This document shows, piece after piece, positions 46,601-53,547 of a DNA stretch of 59,734 nucleotides; the stretch's first letter is position 1, and every line of letters begins with the position of its first letter. Below the pieces are notes generated by a model. That model was not told the DNA's origin, did no database searches, and was given only the letters and a program-made list of their open reading frames with translations. Source of the DNA: Saprospiraceae bacterium (GTDB lineage Bacteria; Bacteroidota; Bacteroidia; Chitinophagales; Saprospiraceae). The stretch covers positions 1 to 59,734 of the forward strand of contig JAHDIN010000018.1 in assembly GCA_020630775.1 (NCBI GenBank), read 5' to 3'. Made by a program: the position numbers and the translations under genes.

Positions 46601-46962
46601 GGATAAGTCGCATTCCAAGTCCTATGAATAATCTTTAAACATGGTGTATCCATAACGACCACATCAGTATAACTGACGATAGGCTCAGGACAATTTGCAT
46701 CTCCTGGCATTGTTGTTGGTTCACCTGTAAAAGAAGGATCGATATTATCTGAAGGACACCCAAAAAAAGTAGGTGGACAAAAGATAACAGGTGCCGTTAA
46801 GCACATCATTTGAAGTTGCGCATCGGCATCTTCCAAGTTTGCATCCAAGCAAAAGTCTTTTAGCTCTGTATTGCCAAATGTATTTATTGCCAATAAGAGC
46901 AATAGACACGATGCTATGGAATGAGTAAATATTTTTTTCATGCTATCATATTTTAGTATCAC
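40609..46962 (-). CDS. Giant T9SS-secreted HYR-module protein with two C-type lectin domains
   Basis: A 2117-residue secreted protein. Start choices are the first ATG (46962) or MKKIF at 46941; the latter gives a classic signal peptide (MKKIFTHSIASCLLLLLAINTFG). Eight modules of about 170 residues follow (period about 510 bp, 46800-42900), each with a CP.....CP head, RTWTATD, SCxQxIxLxD and a HYR half ending DxCGNxxTxSFNVTV. Two C-type lectin domains (about 42545-42165 and 41910-41525) sit inside further HYR domains. Then a GEVED-like domain (about 41400-40960) and a T9SS type A sorting domain (VKVYPNPVSEMMTIQ...KKVIIQN). It is exported through the outer membrane and probably anchored on the surface. 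The lectin carbohydrate motif is QPN with a WND, so sugar binding is likely; specificity is unclear. Confidence 0.93.
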   Translation of the reverse strand: MILKYDSMKKIFTHSIASCLLLLLAINTFGNTELKDFCLDANLEDADAQLQMMCLTAPVIFCPPTFFGCPSDNIDPSFTGEPTTMPGDANCPEPIVSYTDVVVMDTPCLKIIHRTWNATYPAGSASIKLHSSCQQTIYLEDSEAPTINNCPSDMTLDLSVDCDSTAIWSLPTADDNCNIQYFTTTHFSGASFPQGTTTVTYTAQDYCGLQTTCSFNVSVINSCCNAPVISCPSNTITCPVNGVTDPSATGFATAVPTDVSCGNPIITYTDIVTSQGSCNGEMTIQRTWTATDASDNSQASTCIQIIDLQDTEAPQLVNIPNDITVSGNGTGCSVQVFWEQPLATDNCGIVTINSTHDSGMTFNEGSTVVTYSAVDNCGLAVAETFNVTVICNCDALPVVTCPTDYIACPTGAYPEPADTGPATAVAGDSNCQAPVITYNDIIVSSGPCSSEYNIVRTWTATDPNNAALSVSCDQSIELEDNGAPVITNMPTDITLYKKGVHCLMPVTWAEPTITDDCSLSSSESNIPNGSMFNAGTTTVIYTAVDVCGNVTTASFNITIECNTCNTPPVITCPDTYVSCPGVFIPEPSVSGDAIVTSAGGTCGTPIVYFSDSFTAFGNCPGSFYVNRTWTAFDQYNPNLTASCIQQIVIDDTTPPTISGTPDDITVNAVGNGCQLAVTWVEPTASDDCGISDFTVNHAMGSVFSEGTTAVTYTATDNCGNTITSSFNVTVACQACNTNPVLTCPADYFGCPGTSTDPTITGFATAFNNGQDCAAPIITYTDTNINAPSCNGAITIERLWTATDPSDSNLQTSCLQYIYLADSTPPTFTSVPQDIILAGTGANCTMQATWNIPTFTDNCGNVSLSSNYSSGALFGEGTTVVTYTATDGCGNVSSISFNITVSCATCNVAPLITCPANVVACPGASTDPIDTGSATATLNGPNCNAAPTLGYTDAVTNYNNCSNNSAQVLRTWTAVNPTNTSLSTSCVQTIELIDNVPPTISNVPQDITVNGSGTGCSVPVSWAIPSATDNCGASSISSNYTSGSSFGVGTTSVVFNAVDGCGNVSTASFNVTVNCTPTCNTPPAINCPTDYWACPQGGIPGPVVSGSATATSGGSQCGVPVVSYTDLIVGTGPCSSSKVIKRTWTATDSNNPSLVSSCDQFIYLEDNSAPSFTYLPQDITVNGTGNNCQVPVNWTSPSASDNCGAVTISSNYTSGSYFTAGTTTVVITATDVCGNAATANFTVTVICAAACTQAPTISCPPAYVSCPVPGVPGPAICGSANAYPGGPDCGTPIVSFNDVIVSNGPCPNAKVVQRTWVATDQVNNLSATCVQSITLEDVVAPLLASCPIDQYLIGMPVTTGSGSGCVATAYWTAPTVSDNCGVSSLVATDTAGNEVDSGDDFPEGTSIITYTATDVCGNTSTCQFEIFVDCDGSTGNSIVCPDDIVVQCGGNGGSVVNWPAPTYNGQCGSCNGDPIPGFVYMGSWGGSEYYCSTDPASWANANQTCLDNGGYLACINSQEENAFLASILTLQSAWIGLGDPDKDGEFTWGCGDPLTYTNWYPGQPNNYAGNQDCVEMLNNGQWNDQYPYYLLEFIMEKPCSFIHQVSGPKSGDFLQGGTYTVEYETNDACGPVERCSFTITVEDGLDLVCPEDIIASAAANSSGTVVSWNLPEVSSCCSDCNTGGGFIPGFVYMGSFNGHHYYCSTGTDTWTNAQANCVANGGHLAVINNAAENAYLANILTLQSAWIGANDVNQEGTFEWVNGDPFGGYTNWYVGQPNNYNNNQHYVEMLNDGQWNDQYGYYSLEYIMEIPSCLTLQQIGGPAPGSVLAPGSQHTVTYQATDGCGNVKTCSFDITVEATQDVCNPGGDKSDCQYIQTCKFGIIDHTSGDNGGYADFTNICTYAGPTDQLSLQLVPGFGSCGPQKVYWTVWIDLNLDGDFYDANEFVAYGCGQNSLNGVITFPSALANGTSTMRVMMKLGGYADDPCQHYPEGETEDYCIELMGSKVLPTNVVVNKRHDLGQVELTEERVEAPTIEIDYAVKVYPNPVSEMMTIQSADFDKVVSMKLYALNGQEVLDIREDDIDQEIRINVRHLATGMYSLRCLFVNGEVSTKKVIIQN

Positions 46963-47400
46963 TTTCTTGAGCCTCTAAATTGGATGATCAAAAAAGTTTG
47001 AAATTTTTTCTAAAATTTTCTTTGAGGAATAAAGAGAGAAAAATGGTCAGCTAATTAATTCAGTTACCTATACGATAGCGGTTTAAATTATGCGTCCTCA
47101 AAAGCATTGAAAGAAACTGTTAAAAATCTTATCGAAGTATTAAGAGAAATTCAAATTTGAAAGGACCTCTAATTTGTAATTGGTTGATTTTAAACGACAT
47201 AAAGCGCAAATTAGGATAGATCTGACAAGCCAATTCGTTAAAAGAAAAGTCGAAAATAATTGAGAAAAAAGATGTTAAAAATTTCTTGCTAAAAGAAGGG
47301 AAAGCGCGTAATATTAGCAAGGGCAAACTACTAGAACGCGCAGTTATAATTTTCGCTGCCTAAAGAAAAAATGAGGATTTTAAATAGCGTAGAAGATTTG
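46963..47400. other. 438-bp AT-rich leader of the giant gene
   Basis: No gene is supported here. A frame on the minus strand (47129-47326) has no family resemblance. On the plus strand, short stop-interrupted stretches (for example KNFLLKEGKARNISKGKLL near 47270-47320) look faintly coding but no start exists. The promoter of the giant gene must lie here; no clean TAnnTTTG was seen. Confidence 0.45.
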
Positions 47401-47428
47401 AAAAAAGAAACGCTTGAAGGAAGCGTTT
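47400..47428 (-). terminator. Terminator of the GlsB-like gene
   Basis: AACGCTT pairs with AAGCGTT around a 5-base loop; on the minus strand it is followed by a T-rich run. It lies about 35 bases after the stop at 47462. Confidence 0.65.
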
Positions 47429-47461
47429 TGCAAAACAATATCGTTTTAGAATGTTGAGATA

Positions 47462-47806
47462 CTAATCGTCATAACGTCTGCGTCTCAGTCGACCTATTCC
47501 TAAAGTCTTTGCTATAAACAAGATAATTATAGCCCCAACAGTTGCGGATATGATCATACCGATAATATTCTCTGGAAGGGTAACATCAAATTGCTTCTCT
47601 ACAACTTTAACGATCCCAGATCCTGCATTAATATTAAGAAGGCCGAATAGAAATCCACCTACAACTCCACCTGCAATCCCTAAAAGTGTATTAATAACAA
47701 AACCAAACGAATCACCTTTCATAATTCTCGCTGCTAATGCCCCAGCAAGTGCCCCAACAAGAATCATGACTATCCAATTCAATACATCTCCATTTAAAAC
47801 GTCCAT
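47462..47806 (-). CDS. GlsB/YeaQ/YmgE family stress-response membrane protein
   Basis: A 114-residue inner-membrane protein with three hydrophobic segments: WIVMILVGALAGALAARIM, FVINTLLGIAGGVVGGFLFGLL and IIGMIISATVGAIIILFIAK. The G/A-rich segments and KGDSFG loop match the 'transglycosylase-associated' GlsB family, usually about 80-90 residues; here an extra ~25-residue loop (GSGIVKVVEKQFDVTLPEN) separates segments two and three. The C-terminus is strongly basic (GRLRRRRYDD). Members are induced by stress, but the biochemical role is unknown. Confidence 0.9.
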   Translation of the reverse strand: MDVLNGDVLNWIVMILVGALAGALAARIMKGDSFGFVINTLLGIAGGVVGGFLFGLLNINAGSGIVKVVEKQFDVTLPENIIGMIISATVGAIIILFIAKTLGIGRLRRRRYDD

Positions 47807-47822
47807 TTCGGTAATTTTTTGA

Positions 47823-47830
47823 CAAATATA
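47823..47830 (-). promoter_or_regulatory. Candidate -7 element of the GlsB-like gene
   Basis: On the minus strand TATATTTG fits TAnnTTTG and lies 17 bases before the ATG at 47806, the same distance as in obgE. No -33 element is obvious. Confidence 0.35.
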
Positions 47831-47879
47831 TTATTTATAGATATATGTCGATTACTTTTATACCACCAAATCAGATAGC

Positions 47880-48560
47880 ATGAGAGCAATGACCATTTTA
47901 TTAGTATTTCTTGTAGTAAATGATTTACGTGGACAGGAGGAATGCTCTAGAACACTCCAATATAGCGACCAAGAATTATGTTTTCCTTTCATAGAGGGCA
48001 TGGTGGAATCATATGAAAATGAATATGTTAAAATACTAGCAGATAATACTGAAGTATCCATGAATGAGGTACTCGCTTTCTATGTCAATGACACTACCCA
48101 TCAACAAGTACCTGAGATCCTTACGCAAGGGATCGATGATTACTTCAAAATTTATGCAACAAAAAGCTTAAGGGACCAATCGCAAAATCTTGATGGCTTA
48201 AAGTCAGCTGCAGAAGAAATAAAAGTTGCCTTCCCTGTTGCTGGAGAATTGAATAAAAATATCGAACAAATTATAAGAGAAGAATTAAAAGAAATTAATT
48301 TCGAATTAGAAATCGGAAAACCTTCTGTACTTTCTCACGATTGGCATCAACCCAATGTGCATTCATCAGTTCTATTGGTTAAGTATGCACAACCTGGACT
48401 TGGAGAAACCACCATCGCCATGTGCATGAATGCGATGCTTCTAAAGGAAAGACTTATATGGATGGCCTATTATAGAGAATTAACATCTGAAGAGATATTG
48501 AAAGATTTGGCCTCAAAGAACAAAAAAATAATTAATCAAATCAGCCAAGCTAATCAGTAA
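47880..48560 (+). CDS. Secreted protein, unknown
   Basis: A 226-residue protein with a signal peptide (MRAMTILLVFLVVNDLRGQ) and a mature, helical, charged body containing an early CSRTLQYSDQELCF pair of cysteines. The C-terminal third (KERLIWMAYYRELTSEEILKDLASKNKKI) is a long amphipathic helix. No family is recognised. It lies between the GlsB-like gene (divergent) and the CBS gene. A partner cannot be named. Confidence 0.65.
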   Translation: MRAMTILLVFLVVNDLRGQEECSRTLQYSDQELCFPFIEGMVESYENEYVKILADNTEVSMNEVLAFYVNDTTHQQVPEILTQGIDDYFKIYATKSLRDQSQNLDGLKSAAEEIKVAFPVAGELNKNIEQIIREELKEINFELEIGKPSVLSHDWHQPNVHSSVLLVKYAQPGLGETTIAMCMNAMLLKERLIWMAYYRELTSEEILKDLASKNKKIINQISQANQ

Positions 48561-48706
48561 AATAATCCCCACTTAATGCGTCTTTTGTAAAAACATTTCT
48601 TCATTAGTTCTGTTTTATTTATGAACATTCACTTGGCGCCATCTCGAATGTAATTTAAAAAGCTAGTCAATGAATTAGCGCATTACATAATCTTAAATGA
48701 TTCACG

Positions 48707-49144
48707 ATGGATACACTTGCACCTATCAAAAGTATAATGTCTACCGAACTGATTACCGTGTCACCAAACTCAGTAATTGCCGAAATAGAAAAGATCTTCA
48801 AACGTCATAAAATTCATCATCTGCCAGTTACTCAAGAGGGTCAATTAGTAGGCATAATCAGTAAATCAGATTACCTATTTTTCAAAAGAGGTTTTAATGA
48901 TTTGAAAGTGGAAGATGACTATGATAAAATAAGACTTAACCGAAGAACTGCCAAGTCAATCATGACAACTGGAATTGCCAAATTGGAACCCAATGACAAG
49001 ATCGGTGTCGCTATAGAAATTTTTAAAGAAAATCTATTTCACGCCATACCCATAGTTGAAGATGGTACCTTGGTTGGTATTGTCACTACATTTGATATCA
49101 TCAGCAAGGTGATACCAAACCAAAAGACACTCGCAGCAGTTTAA
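48707..49144 (+). CDS. Tandem CBS-domain protein
   Basis: A 145-residue cytoplasmic protein made of two CBS domains and nothing else: MSTELITVSPNSVIAEIEKIF...HHLPVTQEGQLVGIISKSDYL and MTTGIAKLEPNDKIGVAIEIF...HAIPIVEDGTLVGIVTTFDII. Such pairs bind adenosine nucleotides (AMP, ATP or SAM) and usually regulate a partner. The partner is not apparent here. A strong bidirectional terminator follows. Confidence 0.93.
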   Translation: MDTLAPIKSIMSTELITVSPNSVIAEIEKIFKRHKIHHLPVTQEGQLVGIISKSDYLFFKRGFNDLKVEDDYDKIRLNRRTAKSIMTTGIAKLEPNDKIGVAIEIFKENLFHAIPIVEDGTLVGIVTTFDIISKVIPNQKTLAAV

Positions 49145-49150
49145 ATAAAA

Positions 49151-49184
49151 AAAATCACCTCGCAGATATTTGCGAGGTGATTTT
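49151..49184. terminator. Bidirectional terminator, CBS gene and 49188 gene
   Basis: AAAATCACCTCGCA pairs perfectly with TGCGAGGTGATTTT around a short loop, with A/T runs on both sides; it ends both convergent genes. Confidence 0.9.
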
Positions 49185-49187
49185 CTT

Positions 49188-49844
49188 TTAAGTAATCACA
49201 TCTAACAACTGTTTTGCTAAACCAGCATTTAATGGATGTGCACTCGTTTGTATCAAATCTCTCAAATTGCAATCTCCTCCATAGATATTATGATGAAGAT
49301 TAAAATTCATTTGCATCTCATCTTTCAAGAATTTCATTTTCAGAACTAAATCATGTGGGACAACTTGTCTATAAATTTCCACCCCATTGCTGCCTGCATA
49401 ATGAGCTAAAGATGCTCTATGTCCAAAAGAACTTCTTGCATTAAGTAAATTTTGATTTGATTTTACAAAATCTTTAAACGTCTTTAAGTTAGAGAATAGT
49501 AAGTGGTCAACACTCTGCTCAAATCGAGGCTCAAACCTAATTTCCCTATCCCATGCAACTAAGGCTTTAAAACCATGAATCTTATAACTCAAATCCAAGT
49601 AGTCCCGATCCTTAAACAAATCTTTTAGCTCACCATATGTTTCTTTGTTAAGGTCTACTCTATGATTTTTAATAAAAGTTATAAAAGAAGAATGATCGGC
49701 TTTAGCTGCGCCATATAATCGCTCAGCAAATGTACTTAGATATTGACCCAAAGACTTTGACTCATGTAAAGATGAGATAAGGTCTGAATAATAGTCTCGA
49801 ATATCCTTTACCTCATCACACATATATATTAAATCAGATTCCAA
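49188..49844 (-). CDS. Uncharacterised cytoplasmic helical protein
   Basis: A 218-residue protein with no signal or membrane segment, largely helical by composition. Two histidine-rich parts stand out: FGHRASLAHYAGSNGVEIYRQ (about 143-163) and NLHHNIYGGDCNLRD. These could bind metal or a small ligand, but I recognise no family. It is divergent from the DUF1801 gene (58 bases between starts). The stop is immediately next to the shared terminator. Confidence 0.6.
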   Translation of the reverse strand: MESDLIYMCDEVKDIRDYYSDLISSLHESKSLGQYLSTFAERLYGAAKADHSSFITFIKNHRVDLNKETYGELKDLFKDRDYLDLSYKIHGFKALVAWDREIRFEPRFEQSVDHLLFSNLKTFKDFVKSNQNLLNARSSFGHRASLAHYAGSNGVEIYRQVVPHDLVLKMKFLKDEMQMNFNLHHNIYGGDCNLRDLIQTSAHPLNAGLAKQLLDVIT

Positions 49845-49902
49845 AATTTTATGGTGTTTTGTTTAAGATTAAATAAATTTAAGCACTTAAGCCAAATAGA
49901 TT

Positions 49903-50361
49903 ATGCAGTATAAAGCAGAAACAGTTAAAGAATACATCGACCAACTTCCTGAGGATAGACAAAAAGTGGTCAAGAAAATTAGAGCAGTAATCAGAAAGAA
50001 CTTACCAAAAGGATTCAAAGAATGCATTAACTATGGCATGATAGGATACGTTGTGCCTCACAGTAAATATCCTGATGGCTATCATTGTGATCCAAAACTA
50101 CCCCTTCCTTTCATGAATGTGGCTTCGCAAAAAAACTATGTAGCCTTATATCATTCAGGTGTTTATGCAGATCCAAAAATTAATAAATGGTTTATTAAAG
50201 AGTACCCAAAACACACGTCACATAAATTAGATATGGGCAAAAGCTGTGTACGCTTTAAAAAGATGGATGACATCCCTTATGATCTGATCGGCGAATTATG
50301 TGCCAAGATAACCGTAGAAGACTGGATTGATCTTTACGAAAAAAATGTAAAGAAGAAATAA
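49903..50361 (+). CDS. DUF1801 (YdhG-like) domain protein
   Basis: A 152-residue protein of the DUF1801 family: YIDQLPEDRQKVVKKIRAVIRKN, then ECINYGMIGYVVP, YVALYHSGVY and a C-terminal VRFKKMDDIPYDLIGELCAK. It is cytoplasmic, single domain and of normal length. The fold is that of a small YdhG-like protein with a predicted binding groove; no reaction is known. It is convergent with the M28 peptidase gene (7 bases between stops). Confidence 0.9.
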   Translation: MQYKAETVKEYIDQLPEDRQKVVKKIRAVIRKNLPKGFKECINYGMIGYVVPHSKYPDGYHCDPKLPLPFMNVASQKNYVALYHSGVYADPKINKWFIKEYPKHTSHKLDMGKSCVRFKKMDDIPYDLIGELCAKITVEDWIDLYEKNVKKK

Positions 50362-50368
50362 GAATCAC

Positions 50369-51619
50369 CTAAAAGGTGACATCCTTCACAACATCTTTCC
50401 CTTCTCTTTTTACTGTAACTGAAATAGTCTCTCCTGGATTGAATGCACCTAAGGCTTTCATATAACTCATCATATCTACGATTTCAAGATCACCCATTTT
50501 CACAACAACATCACCTTTTAAGATACCTGCATTAGCCGCTGGACGATTATCTCTGACACCATCAATACGCATGCCTTTACCATCATATAGATAATCCGGA
50601 ATAACACCTAAGGTTACTTTAAAATCTGGAGCTTGTTGCGACTCATCTTTAGTTTTAATATAAGTTAACTTACCCTTATTGTCTGCCTTAGTTATAATTT
50701 GAGAGATATACCTAATAATATCATTGAGACCTTCAAAATTTATTTTTTCAAAATCATCACTCGGTCGATGATAGTCCTCGTGTTGCCCAGTGAAAAAATG
50801 CACAACTGGAATACCTTCTAAATAAAATGAAGTATGATCCGATGGACCCACACCAGAAGCTTCTAATTTGTATTTAAAGTAAGGTTTTTTAGTACCATAT
50901 ATGAGCTTCTCCCAAACCGCCGAAGTCCCTGTACCATAAATTGCCAATTGGCGATCCTCATTTAGACGACCGACCATATCCATATTGACCATAAAGTTAT
51001 AATCATCGATTTCGATAGGACTGTTATCTACGAAGTAATTAGAACCCCATAAGCCTTTTTCTTCACCTGAAAATGCAATATATAATATGTTACTTTTTAG
51101 TGGATTACTTTTAAAGTATTGCGCTAATGCTAACATAGCAGCAACACCTGAAGCATTATCATCCGCACCATTATGAATGGCTGGGGGACCAGAGTATAAA
51201 GACCCTTCAGGTCCATAACCTAAGTGATCGTAGTGTGCCCCAATGATAACTGTATGATCTGCATTATTATCCATGAACCCAACAACATTTCGTCCGATGA
51301 TAGTCGGATCGTTGGGATCTGGTTCTTCTGCATGTGGATTAGACTTGATCCTTTTTTCAAAAAATTGATAGTAAGATTCCTCTATTTTAAATATCCCTTC
51401 TAGACCTATCTCCTTAAACCTTTCTACAATATACTCTGCTGCTAGCTCTTCACCTTTAGTCCCAGTTTCTCGACCTTCCAACTCATCGGACGAAAGATAT
51501 CGGACATCTTCAACCACATCTGCAAAAATCTGATCAGAAATGGTAACAACTGTAGAAGTTTTACATGAACCAAAAAGGATGAAAGTTATTAGTAATAATA
51601 ATTTTGATAAGTTTGTCAT
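50369..51619 (-). CDS. M28 family metallopeptidase lipoprotein with PDZ domain
   Basis: A 416-residue lipoprotein (lipobox FGSC, Cys19). Zinc-dependent aminopeptidase core with ligand segments GAHYDHLGYG, NGADDNASG (Asp) and FSGEEKGLWG (catalytic Glu-Glu), then the late Asp and His in VNMDMVGR and GVGPSDHTSFY. The C-terminal ~90 residues form a PDZ-like domain (GMRIDGVRDNRPAANAGILKGDVVVKMGD), which may guide substrates or partners. It would trim peptides in the periplasm or at the surface. It is divergent from the WD40-like gene, with 29 bases between the start codons. Confidence 0.93.
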   Translation of the reverse strand: MTNLSKLLLLITFILFGSCKTSTVVTISDQIFADVVEDVRYLSSDELEGRETGTKGEELAAEYIVERFKEIGLEGIFKIEESYYQFFEKRIKSNPHAEEPDPNDPTIIGRNVVGFMDNNADHTVIIGAHYDHLGYGPEGSLYSGPPAIHNGADDNASGVAAMLALAQYFKSNPLKSNILYIAFSGEEKGLWGSNYFVDNSPIEIDDYNFMVNMDMVGRLNEDRQLAIYGTGTSAVWEKLIYGTKKPYFKYKLEASGVGPSDHTSFYLEGIPVVHFFTGQHEDYHRPSDDFEKINFEGLNDIIRYISQIITKADNKGKLTYIKTKDESQQAPDFKVTLGVIPDYLYDGKGMRIDGVRDNRPAANAGILKGDVVVKMGDLEIVDMMSYMKALGAFNPGETISVTVKREGKDVVKDVTF

Positions 51620-51648
51620 CTTTAAAATTGAACTTTAGAATTCAAAGT

Positions 51649-52824
51649 ATGAAAATAAGTATTCCAAGTCTTGTACTCGTCATTTTATTGTCATTAAATG
51701 CTTGTAAATCTGACCAAAAGAGCGGTCACCACGATTACAGCAATGATAAAGAATCCACAGAAAAGAAAGCTAATCCACATGCATCTCCTCATGGCAGCAC
51801 TGAAGCCAATGCTTTACCAGAAGGATCATTACAATATCCACAGGAAAAGCACTTAAAGAATGTGAGACAATTAACATTTGGAGGAGACAATGCCGAAGCT
51901 TACTGGAGTTACGATGATAAATATCTCGTATTTCAAGCTACCAATGAAAAATGGGGATCATCATGCGATCAGATTTACTATCTAGATCCTTTTGGTGAAA
52001 ATACGCCAGAAACTAAACCCAAACTTCTAAGTACAGGTAAAGGTCGAACAACCTGTAGCTATTTTATGAAAGGAAATAATTCAATTGTTTATGCTTCTAC
52101 ACATGAAGCTGATGACAATTGCCCTCCTACACCAGAAAGACGTCCCGACGGTAAATATGTGTGGCCCATCTATGATAGCTTTGATATTTATGCTGCTGAT
52201 CTAGATGGAAATATCACAAAAAAATTAACCGATAATCCAGGATATGATGCAGAAGCAACTTTAAGTCCTGATGGTAATAAAATTGTCTTTACTTCAATTA
52301 GAACAGGCGATCTCGAATTATATACTATGGATCCAGATGGATCAAATGTAAAGCAAGTCACGAGTGAACTAGGTTATGATGGAGGTGCATTCTTTAGTCC
52401 TGATGGAAAGAAATTAATCTTTAGATCGTCAAGACCTAAAACTGATGAGGAAGTAAAAGTCTATAAAGATTTATTAGCTCAAGGCTTAGTCCAACCGACG
52501 AACATGGAACTCTACGTTTGTAATCTTGATGGAAGTGAATTAACTAAGATCACTGATTTAGGAAATGCAAACTGGGCACCTTTCTTTCACCCTTCAGGAG
52601 AAAAGGTCATTTTCGCTTCAAATCATAAATCGAAAAGAGGTTTCCCATTCAATTTATTTATGATCAATGTTGATGGTACTGGATTAGAGCAAATCACTTT
52701 CGACAATACCTTCGATTCCTTCCCAATGTTTTCTTACGACGGCAAAAAGTTAGTTTTTGCATCTAACAGAAATAATGGAGGCACAAGAGATACGAATTTG
52801 TTTATCGCTGACTGGGTAGAATAA
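51649..52824 (+). CDS. TolB-like β-propeller (PD40) lipoprotein
   Basis: A protein of 391 residues from ATG at 51649 (MKISIPSLVLVILLSLNAC); an upstream ATG at 51604 would overlap the divergent M28 gene and spoil the signal peptide. The lipobox is LNAC. The mature part has a charged, His-rich linker and then at least five PD40-type repeats, seen as LSPDGNKIVFTSIRTGD, FSPDGKKLIFRSSRP, FHPSGEKVIFASNHK and FSYDGKKLVFASNRN. This is a TolB-type β-propeller, usually protein- or polysaccharide-binding, on the cell surface or in the periplasm. It is followed 8 bases later by a DUF6787 gene. Confidence 0.9.
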   Translation: MKISIPSLVLVILLSLNACKSDQKSGHHDYSNDKESTEKKANPHASPHGSTEANALPEGSLQYPQEKHLKNVRQLTFGGDNAEAYWSYDDKYLVFQATNEKWGSSCDQIYYLDPFGENTPETKPKLLSTGKGRTTCSYFMKGNNSIVYASTHEADDNCPPTPERRPDGKYVWPIYDSFDIYAADLDGNITKKLTDNPGYDAEATLSPDGNKIVFTSIRTGDLELYTMDPDGSNVKQVTSELGYDGGAFFSPDGKKLIFRSSRPKTDEEVKVYKDLLAQGLVQPTNMELYVCNLDGSELTKITDLGNANWAPFFHPSGEKVIFASNHKSKRGFPFNLFMINVDGTGLEQITFDNTFDSFPMFSYDGKKLVFASNRNNGGTRDTNLFIADWVE

Positions 52825-52832
52825 ATAGTCAA

Positions 52833-53144
52833 GTGACAGCTGAATCAAAAAATAATTGGCTAACTAAGTTGCAGAAACGCTGGGGTGTTTCTGCAACTCA
52901 AGTTATTCTTATACTTATCGTTTTTGCTTGCACTGGTTTTACTGTGATGTTTTTAAAAAAACCAATTGTAGGTCTATTTACAGAGAATGGAGAACAACCT
53001 TTATTATTTACTATCCTGTATTATATTTTAATCTTGCCTGTTTATAACATCATCCTTTTAATCTATGGCTTCCTTTTCGGACAATTCGAATTCTTTTGGA
53101 ATTTCGAAAAAAGAATGTTTAGGCGCATGCTAGGGAAGAAGTAG
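52833..53144 (+). CDS. DUF6787 family membrane protein
   Basis: A 103-residue inner-membrane protein of a family conserved in Bacteroidota: KLQKRWGVSATQVILILIVFACTGFTVMFLKKP followed by a second membrane segment and an aromatic C-terminus (FEFFWNFEKRMFRRML). The start is GTG at 52833, 8 bases after the propeller gene; no ATG precedes the family's first conserved residues. The function is unknown. It probably shares the propeller transcript. Confidence 0.85.
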   Translation: MTAESKNNWLTKLQKRWGVSATQVILILIVFACTGFTVMFLKKPIVGLFTENGEQPLLFTILYYILILPVYNIILLIYGFLFGQFEFFWNFEKRMFRRMLGKK

Positions 53145-53153
53145 TTAGGTCTT

Positions 53154-53181
53154 GGCTATTGGCTATTGGCTATTGGCTATT
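53154..53181. repeat. (GGCTATT)4 tandem repeat
   Basis: Four perfect 7-bp units begin 10 bases after the stop of the DUF6787 gene; same unit length as the GGTCTTT run at 17203-17258 but a different sequence. Confidence 0.95.
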
Positions 53182-53256
53182 AATTATGAGTCATTATGTG
53201 AACATCCTATGCCGCTAATCCGAATTAGGTTAAACAAAAACCAATTATTAATTATA

Positions 53257-53326
53257 CATTGTTAATTGTTCATTCTTAATTATCCATTATTAATTACTCA
53301 TTCTTAATTATTCATTCTTAATTATT
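53257..53326. repeat. 14-bp tandem repeat (CATTCTTAATTATT type)
   Basis: Five units in register, each CATTnTTAATTnnn; the last two are identical. A sixth degenerate unit precedes them (53243-53256). The unit is twice the 7-bp period of the neighbouring repeat. Confidence 0.85.
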
Positions 53327-53547
53327 ATTTATCAATTTCCTTCAAAAAAATGACAAGTCGAAGCGTCGTCATTAAGATACGATACGTTGATTAATAGGGT
53401 TTTAGGCGTTTTGCTTCAATTTTTTGGTCAAATTATTGATACCTTTATACAAATACCTTCCCCGGAGTGCTATTCCTATCGGAAAGGCCCGTATTGCTTG
53501 ACATTTCCTTTATTTAATTTTCTGAATATTTAAATTGATAATTAAAG

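Larger units (their letters stand above)
53145..53547. other. 403-bp spacer with heptamer and 14-mer repeats
   Basis: No gene is present. It holds (GGCTATT)4 (53154-53181) and a 14-bp repeat run (53257-53326). The rest, just before the FG-GAP gene, is its likely promoter region; TACCTTTA at about 53440 is one base from the -7 consensus. Confidence 0.65.

Noticed and set aside
47129..47326. 65-codon minus-strand frame
   Set aside because: Low-complexity F/L/S-rich translation of an A-rich strand, and no family resemblance.
47371..47457. 28-codon plus-strand frame (MRILNSVEDLKK...)
   Set aside because: It crosses the hairpin terminator of the minus-strand GlsB-like gene, so it is unlikely to be translated.
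51604..51648. Upstream start for the propeller lipoprotein
   Set aside because: It would overlap the divergent M28 gene and put 15 residues before a perfect lipoprotein signal.
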